Below the pieces are notes generated by a model. It did no database searches, was not told the origin of the DNA, and saw only the letters and a program-made list of their open reading frames with translations. A stretch of DNA of 64,000 bases from Montifringilla adamsi (taxonomy: Eukaryota; Chordata; Aves; Passeriformes; Passeridae): positions 4,796,020 to 4,860,019 of the forward strand of contig JAGGNK010007559.1 in assembly GCA_017590115.1 (NCBI GenBank). Reading direction: 5' to 3'. Numbering within the stretch: position 1 is the first letter of the stretch; each line of letters starts with the position of its first letter. The position numbers were made by a program, and so were the translations under genes. Shown here piece by piece: positions 48,501 through 62,822 of the stretch.

Positions 48501-51500
48501 TGAGACTGGGGGTGTTCTTTTTCCCCTCTTTTTTAATGCGCTCCCCCTCTCAGTTCCATGCAGTACCTGAGCAGATTCCTGACACTGCTGCCAGCCCACA
48601 GTGCCCTTCCTGGGTACCCCAGGTACACCCAGCCAGAGGATTCTGCTAAATTACCACCTCTCTTATGGCCCATTTTGTTCTATTTAAATCTCTCATCAGG
48701 AATTTCAGCTGGTAACTAGTTGTCATATCATATCAGAATATGTTAAATATCAGCCTACCAGGCTTCCCAGGTTTTTGAAAACCTGCTTATGCAAATATCA
48801 ATGCAACACAGAGACTGAGCACTGCCTTAAGAGGCAAATGCACCCTGGATTCTGTGTGTATCTCCCTACTTTGTTTGATATAGAAAGGTCTAATCAGACC
48901 TCTAAAGATTACAGTTTAAAAAGGCTTGGAAAAATAGAGTAAGTTGGACTTTTTTTAAAATTTATATTCCAACCCAGACGCAGCTTTACTGATAGAAAGC
49001 ATCCCAAGGCTGGATTTCAGTGGCATGGCTGGGTGTTTATCAGGAAAAGGAAAAGGTGGTATTTTCCCATAATCATATGCTGGCTTTGTCCTACCAGCTC
49101 CAGGGTGACGCAGGACGGAGCAGCTGCACACTGCAGACTGTGCTCCGAGGGACAGGGACAGAGCAGAGCCCTCCTCCCTCTCCGCTGCTGGAGTAAGCAG
49201 CTCTGCAGAGTCCTGGCGACTCCTCTGCGAGCCCAGGCTCATTGCTTGGGTCTCCTGCAAGGACAGATGTGCACAGCGACTGCACACTGAAAGAGACACC
49301 TTGTGTTTGCCATTTCAAGTAGCACTCAGCTGTGTAAAGTTTTTCTGCATTAAAGTGAAATGTTTAAGTTAACTGAGATGAATACAATGATAGCTGGCAG
49401 CTGTATCTTAACAACCTCTCAACATACACAGGCACAAGGAAGGAGAGCAGCCCTGCTCTTATTTGTTGCTTTGTTCTGCCTTTGACTTTTTTTTTTTATG
49501 CCATGATTTCTTTTAAAGTTATCTGCTCTGATCTGCAGCAATGTGGGAGCATAATTGACTGTATTTGGACTAAAGATATTCTTGTCTGTAAGTTTTCCTG
49601 GCCAGGCATTTAGACTACAAGCTGTATGGAAAGCATCAGGCAGTAAGTTATGCAGAAAACATCAGACAGAACTGTTTTAATATTAAACCAGCTTTGTAAT
49701 ATTTTTATTCCCATTAATTTTTAAAGCTTTTTAAAAAACCCTTTACTTAATTGGCTTGCAGAGTAAGTTAGTTTTGAAGGCTTGAAACTGGCTTTTTCAT
49801 AACAAGTTTCTTGGGTTTGGGGTATTTTGTTTGGTTGGTTTTTTTAACTGCCAAAGGGCATAAACATATAATTTTCTATAGCCACCTGACAGCATCCATG
49901 CAGGGAGATAAAGATGTTCTCCTCCTGTGTTTTCCCTTTAAATGACTTTGACCTGGAGAATACATTATGTTGATTGGCATGAGAAAGAAGGCTGTGATCT
50001 TATTTTTACTGTTTGTTATAGCAGCTTCAAACTTATCAAAGAAAGAAATAGAGGCTTTTTAGATGGCTGCTTGCCAACAGCACTAATCAGAATTTTAATG
50101 AGATTTTTTGAGGTCTAAATTAGGTCTAATTAACAATGTATAAAGCTAATGTATAATGCGATAGAAGGATGTAGCCTACTGCATATAGAATGGGTCCTGA
50201 TCTCTTTACAAATAGAAATGTTGAACAAAGTGCACACTTTTATGCAGGTTTACATATATGTAGCACCCTAGTATTTCTACTGCTATGCCTTATTAACAAA
50301 TTGCCTTTGGAAAATGTGGCCCTCAACTTCACAACAACTTTGTTATCCCTTCAAGGGAATATAATGCAGGTTCTTATGGCTGAACCCCCTGTGTGGTTCC
50401 CATGACTGACACAGACTCCTGGGTCCTGCAGTGCTCCCTTTGCTATCCTCCTGTCTCCCTATGGCCCAGTGTTCCCATTGGTTGTGAGAGAGAACTGGCC
50501 TGGGACTCCCATTTCCCAACCAGCACTAAAGGCAGGGTTATATTTAGTCCACACACACTGTTTTTCTCCAAGCATTTAAGACAGAAAATTATTAACAACT
50601 CCAAAACGTCATCCTCAAAGCATGGCCTTGTTTCTGCCCCCAAAGGGTATTTTGTGCAAGGAGGGATGAACTAAAAGGATTTTTCTCTATACAGGAGTTT
50701 GTAGTTATTTATGGTACCACAATTCAGTTTTCTCTTTGTCTGGCTGTTACATATAAACTATTAAAAAAAAGAAATCTTGTATCCCAGTTGCTCATATGAA
50801 GCTTAATGCAATTAAACACCTCAAAGTATGGAATTGCTGCTTCTGCCTAAGTAAATATTTTTATTCACATACTCAGACCATTAACTGGGAACCTTCTTGT
50901 AAAGCCTCTTTCCAAATTTCATGTTTAGTAAACAAATCTCATTTCTTTATGCCAGAAAAATCAATACCTCTTCTGATTCATTTAGCTCATGACAGATGAC
51001 CAGCAGCAGTAACAATGAGGGCAAAGAGCCCACTGAAACAGGCCAGAACAGAATGAATACAACCCCCAAAATTAACTCTGCCCCTCTCACAAACTCAGGC
51101 TCATCACTACTGTGCTGTTGGGCTGAAGTGTTCAGAACATTTGAATGGGACTTTAGGTGCTGCTCCAGAACAGGTTTATCTGCAAAGTTGCGACCAGAGC
51201 TTACACTAATTAATAGAATCTGTTGTTAATGAGGCCGTCTGTCAACTGACCATAAACGTTGAACCAACATCAGACACACTCCAAGGAAGCTTAAATAGCC
51301 GTTTCAGATGTGTATTTCTTGAAGTGTTTAAATAAATATATTCACATCAAGTTTAAGGAAAGAGCCAAACCACAGGGCAGAGGGAGCCAGAATCGTTTTG
51401 CATCTGTTACAACACTCAGAATAATGTTTGGGTTGATTTATAGGGGAAATATTTGTTTTTGAGTTGGAATTTTGGTAACTCGGAACAGATGTTCACAGTG

Positions 51501-51950
51501 TTGAAATAGTGTCTGCCCATGCAGCTCTGTTAAATCAAGTACTGTTACACATTTAAACTAATCTAGGAAAAAAAATTAATATACTGTGAAATTGCTAATC
51601 CTACAAAAGGTACATACTAATAGGATTCCAATTTGATTACCTTTCCATTTTATTGGAATCTCAAGCCATACAATAACACCTGTGAAAAATTACCAGAGCA
51701 GTGAGATTTCATCTGGTTTGTGACCCTGAATGGAGAGGAAGTGCTTGTCTATCACTATTTTTTTTTTCAAAGCATTTTTCAAAGTGTTGAACCAAATCAG
51801 CTTTCTGACTTTTTTCCCACCTTCGCCGAGCCAGGGGATATTTAAACAATGCGGAGAGAAGGTTCTTGTAATGAGAGCGTTATTTGTGCCTCCTAAAAAT
51901 CATTAAGAACTCGGTAGAGTATTTTTAAAAGTCCTATTTCGATCTCTTAA
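45561..51950. other. Intergenic DNA upstream of HLF
   Basis: I see no coding exon, RNA gene or clear CR1. An A/C-rich low-complexity tract lies at 46497-46660. Short frames show no domains. Confidence 0.55.
46497..46660. repeat. A/C-rich low-complexity tract
   Basis: About 160 bp is almost entirely A and C in irregular CAAA and ACAAAA motifs. It is G/T-rich on the other strand. Confidence 0.9.
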
Positions 51951-51959
51951 AGACCTCTG

Positions 51960-52260
51960 ACGGCAGAGCAGCCGTGAACGCAGCTGTGTTTCCCCAGTGC
52001 TTCACTCACAGCCATCCCCACTCAGCCGGAGGAGAAGCGAGCGGGTCCCTCCACCCTCGTTCCCTCGGCCGGGGGAGGAGCGTGGTCCGAAACCCCGACA
52101 CGGCTTTGCATCCGCCCCAGGGGCGCTGAGCTCCTCAGCTCCGGAGCAAACGGCACTCCTCTCACTTTGGAGAGCCTGCCTTTTTGCCTTTTCCCCTTTC
52201 TTCCTAGGCAGGCAAGTTGCAGTCTCCTCTGCAAGCGCAAACATCCCGAACTATTTGCTG
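51960..52260. promoter_or_regulatory. Small GC-rich, CpG-containing patch
   Basis: The patch is more CpG-rich than its surroundings and resembles a weak CpG island. A 161-codon minus-strand open frame (52022-52507) overlaps it but has no domain I recognise. It may be a distal regulatory element. Confidence 0.35.
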
Positions 52261-55200
52261 ATGCGAATTCCAGGTTGCCAGCAGAGCTCTGCCTGATGTC
52301 TTTACGAGGGCTGCGATTCCTTCTAGGAACTTTCAAATATTCTCGTGCTGTGTTCTTCCTTCCCGGGAGAGATCCAGGTGAGGCGGTGTGCAGCTGTTTA
52401 ATGGCTATCCCATTAGCAGCCACCTCTTCCTCCTGTGCCATCACTCTGTTCTTAGTGACCGATGGCACTGCCCTCGCCGGGGGCTTGTTCCTGAGTGAAG
52501 CAAACATTTTGAATTACTGTAAGCTGAGCTCTTGCAGTTGTACCCAGCCACGTTCCCTCCCTGCTTTGGTGCCCTCGTGGCGTGGCATGGCATGATCCCT
52601 CTCTCAGCCCGGGATGTGCTGCCACTGCCGGCGTGCGATGAGTAGGGGGACTGTGGGGTCTCTCCTGTTCCACACCACTGTCTCATCCTGAGGGATGCGC
52701 TGGGAGCACTGGGAGAAGTGGTGTCTCAAGCTTGTTGTGCAAACACAGTACAAATGCAGTTTTTACTCGTGTGCTCTTTGCAGGCAAGTTTGTATTTATA
52801 TTGGTGCCATGAGTCACCTCCTCAGCTGCCATGGATACCGAGTCCCATCCGCTGGCTCCATTCAGCACATTCAGCCCCTCACAATACTCTGCATTTGTGC
52901 TTGTACAACTCGGGGATTGTTTTTCTCCTTGGGGAACTCCTTCCTCTTTGTCCTGGAGCCATCGGGCAGGGCAATCCCTCCATGGCCAAGAAGCTTCCAT
53001 GCAACAGAAACAAAACGTCAGCTGCTGCAGACTTTTAGACAAGATTTTGGGAACATTTCTCTGATGCTTTGCTCAGATATCCAACATCATTATTTTGTCT
53101 TGGTCATTATCTAACTGACTTGTCAACTATTCTATTGTGTGAATTCTTTCCTGGAAAACCTGTCCTTACTGCTAGAAGCTCATATCATCTTATTATTTTT
53201 ATTTTCTTGAGCAGGAGATAAAAAAGTTATGAGACCTTTTTTTTGTACTACAGTTTTTGAAGAATAAAATTTTCTTGTAATTTAAACCTTTACACTTGAT
53301 CCGGAGCCTTCACTTATTGAGACAGTTCAGTGCAGGGGTAGAAGCACCAGGCGGGTGACCTTGGCTCTCCTACCCCTGCCACCACTTGCTGCACGATCTT
53401 GGAAAAGTCACTGAGTTTTCATCAGTGTTGTCTCTCTCTCTTTGTCCCTGTTTCCCGTAGGATCAGGTAGGGGGATCTTAAGAGGGTAGCTCCTGTATGG
53501 CAGGTGAGTATTTGCCAGAGTTACTGTGGGATTTATTAGATATATAAGGTAACAAGGTCTTTTATGACACTGACAGGTTGCAAACCTCTTGTACACGGCA
53601 ACCAGGTACTTGTTTCCAGTAGGAAGTCTTAGAGCAGTACAGTAGATTTCTCTGAACCTCACAGTAACATCCTTTTTGGATGAAGATCCTCCATCTCTCA
53701 AGCCCCTTCACTGAGCTGCTCAGAGGCTGCTCAGCGGTGTCTGCTCGGTAACAGTGTCAGCATCGACCTCAGTCACTGCAGATTTCTGCACAAACCCTCT
53801 TACAATGCTCCTCATAGGAAAACTGCTTAGACCCCAGTTGGATTTGGGGGTTTTGATCCTGACAGGTGCTGGGGGTTGTTGAGAGCTGAGCCACCCTCAG
53901 CCCCTCGGAGCAGGTGATGGATGTGGCTGTTGGGGGTCCGGGGACACTGTGAGATGCTGTCCTGCAAGAAAACACCTTGATTGGTCTGTGTTGTGAGTAG
54001 GTGAGACGGATTTACTTAAGAGTTGCACTGAGGTCCTTTGGAAGTCAGTCAAAGGCTTTGTTATGCTAAGATTAGTTGCTCTTGATCTCTACTACAACAA
54101 TTCACTCTCACTCTTAAAAGGCAGCTGCTACAGCTCCCTGCCACAGCGACCGGGCTTGAAATTCAAAGAAATTTGTGGACATGTCTTATTTCTGGCATAA
54201 GGGTCAGACAAGGGTCTAAGGTGGTCCATACCACTGGCTTTTCTGCAAAGGGAATACTGGCTTTATAATAAACATAGGATTTGCTGTCATCTGAGTGTGC
54301 TTGTAAATTTGAATAAAAAGTAAAACATGCATGAGTCCATGGGAGAGGACCATGTAACTAACACACACTGTGATTGCAGACATAAATGCTGTGGTTTTGC
54401 TTTATTTAGAGAACAAGCTTGTCAGCAGAGACCCCTTTGTGATACAGCAGCAGCACCAACAGCACCAACAGATGGGAGTTTGAAATCAACTGAAAAACCC
54501 ATTAGGCTTTCCTAGGAGATATGATTTCTTTTTAATATTTTTAACACTTCCCCTCAAAATTACAAAAATCGGACTGATTTTTATTCCAGTTTGCAGGTTC
54601 TCCAGGCAGAGGACTTTGTCTACAAGAACTGAGAACCATGGCAGCCTCTCCCTGGCTCACGGAGTGAGGCTGTGACAGAGGATGGCAGGAGCTATTCTGA
54701 GCTCAGAAGTCCTCCCTAATGTCACTTTCATTCAGGCACAGATTTCTCTTTTCTGTTGCACTAGCTGCTATTCCCTTTTACAAAGAAAGATCTCAGCTGG
54801 GTTTTCTGTAGCAGAGCTTGCTCTGCTCGAGCCCTGTATGCCAGCAGTCCCCTGGTTTTTAGGTGCTGTTTTACAGATGTTCAAGTGGCTGCTGTAAAGA
54901 CCAGAGGGACAGCCTGGCACCGGGCTAATCCATCAAAATATGGATTTTTCCATATGGGTTTTTCAAGAGCAGTAAAATCTCACTCCAGCTCTGGCTCTCA
55001 CCAAAGCAGATGAGATTTACTGACTTTGTGTGCCTCAGTGTATGGATGATAAAGATAATGTTTTCCTGCCTTGAGAGCTGCAGAGGAATGATGGTGTTCT
55101 CACGAGGATCAACCTTGCTGGGAGCACAAGTGAGGCTTCCCTGGAAATGTGGTACCATTCCAAGTGGAGACTCCGGGGAGAAGTCTGCCAGCAGCCTTTT

Positions 55201-57574
55201 CATCTTCCCTGCACCCTGATTCATGAATAAACATAGGCAGAGAGGGAGGAGATGAAAAGCAGCCAGGACGGTGTTGCTGTGGGTCTTCCCGGGCAGTGCC
55301 TATAAATGGCTCCTCTCTTTCGGGGCAGCCCAGGGCTTTAGCAGGTGTTCCCGCGTCTCCCTGAAGGGAAGCAGAGCAGCCCATGGCACCCACGTGCTAA
55401 AGCAGCTCCCACTGATTTCAGGTCACATTAACAGCAAATCTGGGGATTTGCTCTGCTCCCTCTGCTGCCGCGGCTCCAAGCGTCAGCCGCGTCTGATCTG
55501 CCTTCAAGGGAGGCTGGAATCTGTTCCAATCCCACTGTTACCTACAATTTTAACATGTACTCCACCTCCCAAAGTTGTGTGAACCGGCACAGGGCTATTG
55601 TGTGCAATAGTCTTAAGAATTTTGGCAAGTTAACTTTGAAGAAAATCTCTGGTTAGGCAGTATTTCCTGCTAGCAATTACCAGGCTTTTATCTGTAGCTG
55701 TCAGTGCACTGTAAAAAGTGGCAGTTACTCCCATTTTACAGAAGAAGCAGATGTTCTAGGGACATCTGAATAGATTTAATGCAGAAATTGCATGCCTAAA
55801 AGGTGTTCTAGAAAATCCCATCATTATCACATGACTGATTTTATTCAATGCACCCAGGAATTCAGATCTGCTGGCTGTGCTTTGCTTATTTGTTTTAAAG
55901 CAATAGTTCTGAAGTTTTAATTTTGTTCCCCTGCTGAGGCAGAGGAAGAGCTGGAATAAGACTTTTTTTTTTTTTTTTTTCCTTTTTTCTTTTTAGGCAA
56001 ACTTTCAGGTATGGATTTATTCAGAACTTCTTGAAGTTTAATTTGGTTTTGTGATCAAGAGGCACAGAAGTCACATTTGTGAAATCCAATTAGGCTTCAG
56101 CCCTGGCAGAGACACGACATGAGGCACGTACATCCATCCGAGTCCCTGTGCCTCCCTGCTTCTAAAGCCTTCAGCCTCCATGGCAGAGCTGTGCTTCTTA
56201 TCTCAGGTATTTGGGATTACTGCAAACTCAATTTACCCACTTGGGAGCTATGAGAGCTGCAGTCCTTCCCTGGGAAACATGGTAGTGACAGGAGAGTGAG
56301 CTGAGCACCGCTCTGCTCCAGAGGAGGGATCAGATCAGAACTGGGTAGGGCAGGAGAGCTGCAGATGGATGGATCCAAGAACAATTTCTGGGTGCAGTGG
56401 GCACAGAGGGAGGAGGCTGAGCCGTGGCCTTGGCTTTGGCCAGGAATTACAGCCTGCTCTGCCCATCTCTGCTCATTCACCTCCCTGCCTGCAGCTGCAG
56501 CTTGTTGGTGCCTTTGCAGAGCACACTGGTTTTTGGATTGAAGGCTTTCCACTACAATGAGCTAAAAGTTGTCAGAGCAAGGAAGAGCTCCCCTGGTAAC
56601 ACTCCCTAGGATCCAGCTCCTGAGCTCAGGGAGGTGGTGGTGCTCCTGGCAGGGTGCCCTTGTCCTCACTCCAGCCCCAGAGCCCTTGGCTCCAGCCCCA
56701 GAGCCCTTTTCCTTCTGGCTACAGCAAAAAAAGGAACTCAGTCCTTCTCCTTACCTGGAGAGCTGTAATTTCCCTCAGCCACATCAGAAGCTGAATTGCT
56801 AATTCCCCCCATGCTCCAGGCAAGTGTCCCGGGCCCAGAACAGCTCCCTGGGAGCAGCCATTGGTGCTGTTCAAAGCGTCAGTCAGGATGACTACTGAGT
56901 TTTCTTATAAATGAGAACCTGCATTCTTATGAATGTGGTGAAATTACCAGGGCCTTTTCCTCCAGTTTCCTGTAGGTGGGTTAAATTGTGTATCCAAAAC
57001 ACTGGGACAAGCAACAATAACAAACCTGGTCTGAAACAGACATCGGGGTTTTGTGCCAAACAACCTCTGAGCACAGCAGTAAAACATTTTTTCTGTTATT
57101 CTCAGCCAGCCACAGGAGTTTTCCTGTTAGTGAACATTTACTATTGATTTCATTTTTGCCTTTTGTATCATTCTCTGCAGGACTCTAAGTGGAGCAGAGC
57201 CTGCAGGACTGTGCTGCTTCAGCATCTGCAGCCAGAATGGGTTAAGCACAGCAGAGTTTAGGCTCAAGGGCTGGACTGCATGCCCAAAGCTGAGCAGAGA
57301 AAGGAGTAAGATATAATTGCATTTACACATTTCAGTTAGTACCAGAATGCCTTTTGGTTCCATCTTTCAATTAGCCAAGTAACAAGACAGCCATACTTCA
57401 ACAGTTAGTGCCTATTTCCTGATCCTCTGTATTTTTATTATTTACAACAGTTCTGCATTTAATTGGTGGAGTAATATGGTCTGAGAGTGCCAGGCAGGTT
57501 CTTAGTGGGCCCCTCTGGTCCTGCTCATGCCATGCCATCAGTGATGAGCAGCTGTCTTTAGCTTGGAACACGTA

Positions 57575-57622
57575 AGCCCCACAGTGACTAATTACAGCCC
57601 CACAGTGACTAATTACAGCCCC
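57575..57622. repeat. 21-bp perfect tandem duplication
   Basis: Two exact copies of a 21-bp unit starting AGCCCCACAGTGACTAATTA are followed by six bases of a third copy. The absence of mismatches suggests a recent event. Confidence 0.92.
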
Positions 57623-59816
57623 TAACGATGGGTCCCCAGTGGCTCAGTCTGGAGATTAAAATGTGCAGCTCAGCCAGGGCCTGAGATCTCCCCTGCCTCT
57701 GGAGAACTCCATGCTCCTGCTGTTGTCAGAACAGTGGGGTTGGAAAGGAACAGGGATGCATTACCAGCCTTTGGAGTGAAAATGAAAACATCAGCAGGAA
57801 CCCCAATACTTTGCTTTCCTTGGATCCTTTCTCTTTCCCATATAAGTGCTGTTATTGTTACATTTCTATTTCAGGCAAGAAACATAATTTTATTTCTTTT
57901 TCCATTTCAATAATTTTTAATGAATTCTCTTCACATACAAGAGCAAGGATAGTTCTTGATGATAATAATTGAACCACAGGGAAATACTGCCTTGTGGGTA
58001 GGTGACAGGCAGGGTACTTGAGAGGAGATGAAGATGTTTCTGATCAGAGCGTAGCTTTTGGAGGTCAAGGTGAAATAGTGACTTATGTGAAACAGCAGCA
58101 AAACTACTGATTTTTCATGGTTTGCTTTTAGCCAAGAAGCCTAACAATAAAACCAAAATTCCCCATAGTGACTGGCTGGAGAAATTGCATTCCTCCTCAT
58201 CAGGATGAGGGGTCGTTTCAGCAACCTCCCTCATTGGAGCCCTCAGTGAATAATAAGGATTGTGTAGCTGCAGTTCAATGTCTCTATCAACATCCTTCTT
58301 AAGGAAGAACACAGGTTATGTGTGCTTTGGAAAAATGCTGGACTAAATTCTCTGGAGTCTTGAGCACTGCTGTAAACAGCATATTATCTTGCAATACAAT
58401 AACTAAAATAACAGCTGTATTATCTTGTAACAAAATAACTTATCTGAGTGTTGTGAAAGTACCAACCTATTAAATCCATGCCAACATCAGCACAGTTGGT
58501 GGAAAAAATCTAGAATGAGCAATAAATAATCAAGCCACCAGAAAATATGAGCAGAGCCTGAATGGTACAACCTGTGAGCTAGCTGGTAATTTTAGTGTTA
58601 TATGAAAAGAATCCTCAGGGAAAGGCAAAGCTGGTTACAGAGGACAAAGGTGAGGCTTTAGTCACTGGTATTTGATTTTTGGTGCACTATCACTGCAAGC
58701 AGCCAGGGGAAAGATTTACTAAGGTATTTAGGTACCTAAACATGCCTGGCAGCATTTATAGCAGCATCTAAGTAGGTTAGGTGCCTAATTCCCATTAACT
58801 CCACGAACATGTTTAAGCTGCTGAACATCTCTGCAAAGCTGGCCCCAGTGCCTGGCCTGACAGGTGCCAGTCTGAACTGGTGTGACTGGGCTCACTCCCT
58901 GCAGGGAGTGGGGAGTGCTGGTAACACACAAGGACCAGGAGCACAGAACTCAACAAAGGCTCCTGAGCTGACTTAAATTTTTGCTGCTGGCTTAAAATAG
59001 AGCCACACCAAAGTCACTCAGAGCAGCACTTGCAAAAAGGCCACTGAATTTTGGAGCTTGGTTGGGAGTCCTGTGTGTCTTGAGCTGCGGGTTAAGAATC
59101 CCATCAGTTCCCAGAAAATGGAACATTTTACAAGCCAAGCCAGAGCAGCATTTCCTGAGCTCCCGGAGAGTCTTGCCCACAGTCAGCCCTGCACAGCCCA
59201 GCCTGTTCTACAACCACAAATATTTTTCTTAAAGGATTTTCCTTTCCTTACCTCAGTGGCACCAGGTACCTCCTGAGTGTCAGAAATGAACCAAACCATT
59301 CCTAAAGCAGTCTGTTACAAGAGGCTCTTCAACAGATGGAGAATGTTATGTGGGGCAGATTCATTATAATATAAAGGTGTAGTTTTATTAACTTAAAGGC
59401 TGTCACATGCACTTTAGTATCTTTTCCACTTAATTTTTAAAATTTAGGAATAAAAATGAAAATTTGCTGTTTACAGTGCTGCATATGTTGAAAGCTGCTC
59501 TTTACAAATTCTGTTCCAAGTTATACTAGAACCATTTTCTCAAATATACACAGTTCAGCCTAAGCAAAATAATTTTCACAAAACTATTTCACATAAAGGA
59601 AGAGATAAGGGGAGATCAAGAGAAATAACCTAGGAAACAAGTATACCAGTGTACAAAAATAGATTGGAACATTTGGAGATTGTAGGTAAGAAAATGTATT
59701 CTCAACCCCAGAGAATGTGAACGGGTGGATTATCTGAGGAGAGAAACACTCACTGGAGCAGCTGAAGAGATGCAGAGATCTATTTCTAACATCTTTAATT
59801 TCTAGGCAAGTTTATA

Positions 59817-59832
59817 AGAGAGAGAGAGAGAG
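59817..59832. repeat. (AG)n microsatellite
   Basis: Eight uninterrupted AG units. Confidence 0.92.
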
Positions 59833-62675
59833 GAAGAGGCTCCAGGTTTGTGTCACACTGGGGTCTGTGGGAGGTGGCAGTGAGAGGAGCAGGCAGATTG
59901 TCCCCAAGCACAGCAGGCTGCACACTCTGAGGGTGTGGGTGAAGGGAAGGGCAGCACGTGCAGAGCTGTCCCCCAGTACAAGGACAGCTCTAAGCTGCTC
60001 CCCGTGGAGCCCCTGCTCGTGCAGAGCCTGCCTGAGCCACAGTCCCCATCCCTAAAAAGCTGCTCCCCTCCGGAGCACCCAGCTGGCTGACACAGCCACC
60101 AGGCTGCAAGAGGCAAGTGGTGGCTCAAACCTCTGCTGAGCAGAACTGGGGAGTGGAATCTGTGTGCAGGCTGGATATCCCTGAAGTATGAACAGAAAGT
60201 GCTGTCATAAAGCATCCAAGTTACTACTACAGCAAATACCACAAGGAATTCAGATGACATATCTTCTGTAGGTCATGAGTCTGTGCCAATCTGAGAAAAG
60301 GGATTTAAATAAAAATGATTCTGGAGTGTCCAAGTCTGAAACTGAAGCACATGCTGTGTCCCTTTGGCCTGAGCTCTCTGGGAGCACAAAGGAGTCTGTG
60401 GAGCATGCAGGAACCACTGGAGCAAATATGGCTAAACCATTCATGTGTTATTCCTAGGAGAAGTTTTCTTAGAAATGTAAGTTACTGTGGGTCTGCTGAG
60501 CAAGCTTTTTTCCCCTAATCCACACCACCTGTGTAGATTCACAGATAATTTGGGTCTGACCTAGTTGAAAGTACAAAACAAATTTTTCCTATTTGCTTAT
60601 TCAATATACCCTGACATCTACTTCCTGCAAAGCCTCTAAAGGCCTCTTTTGAGCTTCAGGAAGAACATTTGGTGATGTGCTCTCCAGATCTCTGGCCAAG
60701 TGCAGGAGATTACTGGGCTGCTATTCAGAGGCCTGACTTGGATTTCAAAAAAAGGTGAATTATTTTGGTTCAAAAGGATCAACTGTTCCAGTGAGCCTGA
60801 CCTGGCACAGCTCTGCACTGCTGAGGACAGAGAGCATGGTCAAGGCACCAGAACTGAGAGGGAGTCTGGTTTTGATTGTCATTCCTCAGAGGACAAGGAT
60901 TCTTAACTCCAGTGCCACACCTGCTGAATGCCAATGCCAGACCTCAAAAAATGTGACTGCAGCCTGTGCCTTCCTCACACTGCCACAATCCCCTTCTCCC
61001 TCCTGGACTGAAGCAGAGATAAAGATTTCCTTTGGCATACCATCCATCAGTGCTTCTGCAGGTTCAGGTGTGTCTCATTCATTAGTAACACCCACCATTA
61101 TATACACAACACACATATAAAGAGCCTCCAGAAAAATGTAGCACAGAATCATACATTTGACAAAGCTGACATCAGACATTGTGCTGTGAATAATGAGATT
61201 TAAAATATCCTGTGCTATTGAGGTACACAGAAACCTGCTCATTTAACCTGCACTAGCACCCCCCATAATTTTCTTTATCCTCTTTAAAACATCACCGATG
61301 TGTACAAAATGATTCTGTTCTACTTAAAAGACCAGTTCTGAGGAGGTGACTGACTTCTGCTGATCCTGGAGGTGGTTTCACAGGTTTCATTGTACTTGAA
61401 ACTTCACAGCTTCCACTGAAGTATTTGATGTGTGTTTGTATCAGTTTAGCAGAGTACAAAAGTAGAATAATTTTCATATTGCCTCATATTGTTGTCAGAG
61501 TATGATGTCCTCTATGAAAACTTTCTTTTTACTTGACAACTTATCAAAGACACATTTTCTAAAGCTCAACAACCAATCTTAGTGAGTATTTGTTTAAAAA
61601 GTCATCAGGGCTCCAATATTTGTAATAAATCACTAAATTTCCAGTAGCAAACTTATTTGAAGATTTCTTCCACAGAAATAAGAATTTTCAGTTAAGTCAT
61701 CTCCATTATTCTCACTAGCATTGGCTCAAAAACCCCACCTCACTTTGCATCTCAGTCAACCATCAGCTGGAATCTACCACCAGTGGTCCCATCTTAAATC
61801 TCATGTTGCTCAGAGCTGTGAAAATTTCAGCTGACCTGGAAAATTCAGCTTCAGGTCAGGGAAATTATGGGTCTGTGGAGAAATCATGTAAAGATGGGAC
61901 TGGGCCCTGAGGTGAGATCCCTGCCACACCAAAATGGGGCAAATTAAGGACTCCTGTGGCACCTGCATCCTTTGTAGCACACATCAACAAACCTATCTCA
62001 AAACCAGCAGAACTTTGTCCAGCTTGCTGAGGAGAAATGTCACCAGGTACTACTACATCACACTAGAAAGCAGGTAGACTAAGACCTGTGCATCTGCTCA
62101 CTAAGGGACTAAAACCAGACAAACTACTCTCTGTCCACCGCTGTCCTCAGCTCCTGGGCCCGGGAAGGTCTCTGATGCCATCCTCCTCCTCCTCGGAGCA
62201 CAGCAAGCTCGGAGCGCTCGTGACGGGATGGATCCAGGACGTTGTCTGTGTCACGTGGCTAAAAACCAACAAGAAATGCTATCAGCAACCCAAAAGAGGC
62301 TTACCCATCCCAAAACAAGGAATTCCAGGTGGAGTCTGGAGTTGTAACAACCATTATGACACCTTCAAACACAGAATTGTCTTTTTCTTGCTAACTGCAA
62401 GATTTTTAAAAACAAAACGTGGAGTCTTCAGAGAGCCAGAACCTGGACTGGAGGTTCCAATTCCCAATGCAATAAAGAGAATTCTTTTGTAAGAGACTCC
62501 TGACACAGACTGGTGACATTTCTTGTTAATTACTGGAGCTGCAGACAATTAACACAGCAGGATATTAACATGGCCATCTCACTGGTTACAGCCTGAGGGA
62601 GGCAGGGTGGTCAAGAGGAAGTTGAGCAAATGTGGGATCACATTGTAGAAACACACTCAGCTCTTCAGAACACGA

Positions 62676-62822
62676 ACCCTGGAAGTGTCCAGGGTCAGGC
62701 TGGCTGGGGCTTGGAGCATCTGGGAGAGTGGAAGGAGCCCCTGTCCACGGCAGGGGTTGGAATGAGGGGGTATTTAAGATCATTTCTACCTAAACAACTC
62801 CATGATTACTATTCTAGCATCA
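62676..62822 (+). mobile_element. CR1 LINE 3'-end fragment
   Basis: The segment reads GGAAGTGTCCAGGGTCAGGC, TGGGGCTTGGAGCATCTGGG, GTGGAAGGAGCCCCTGTCC and GGCAGGGGTTGGAATGAGG. It continues to a diverged terminus near CAACTCCATGATTACTATTC. This matches the sense strand of avian CR1 3' ends. Confidence 0.88.

Larger units (their letters stand above)
52600..62600. other. Intergenic DNA
   Basis: No exon or transposon can be supported across this stretch. It contains an exact 21-bp tandem duplication (57575-57616), an AG repeat (59817-59832) and a T-rich tract near 55964-55995. Confidence 0.5.
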
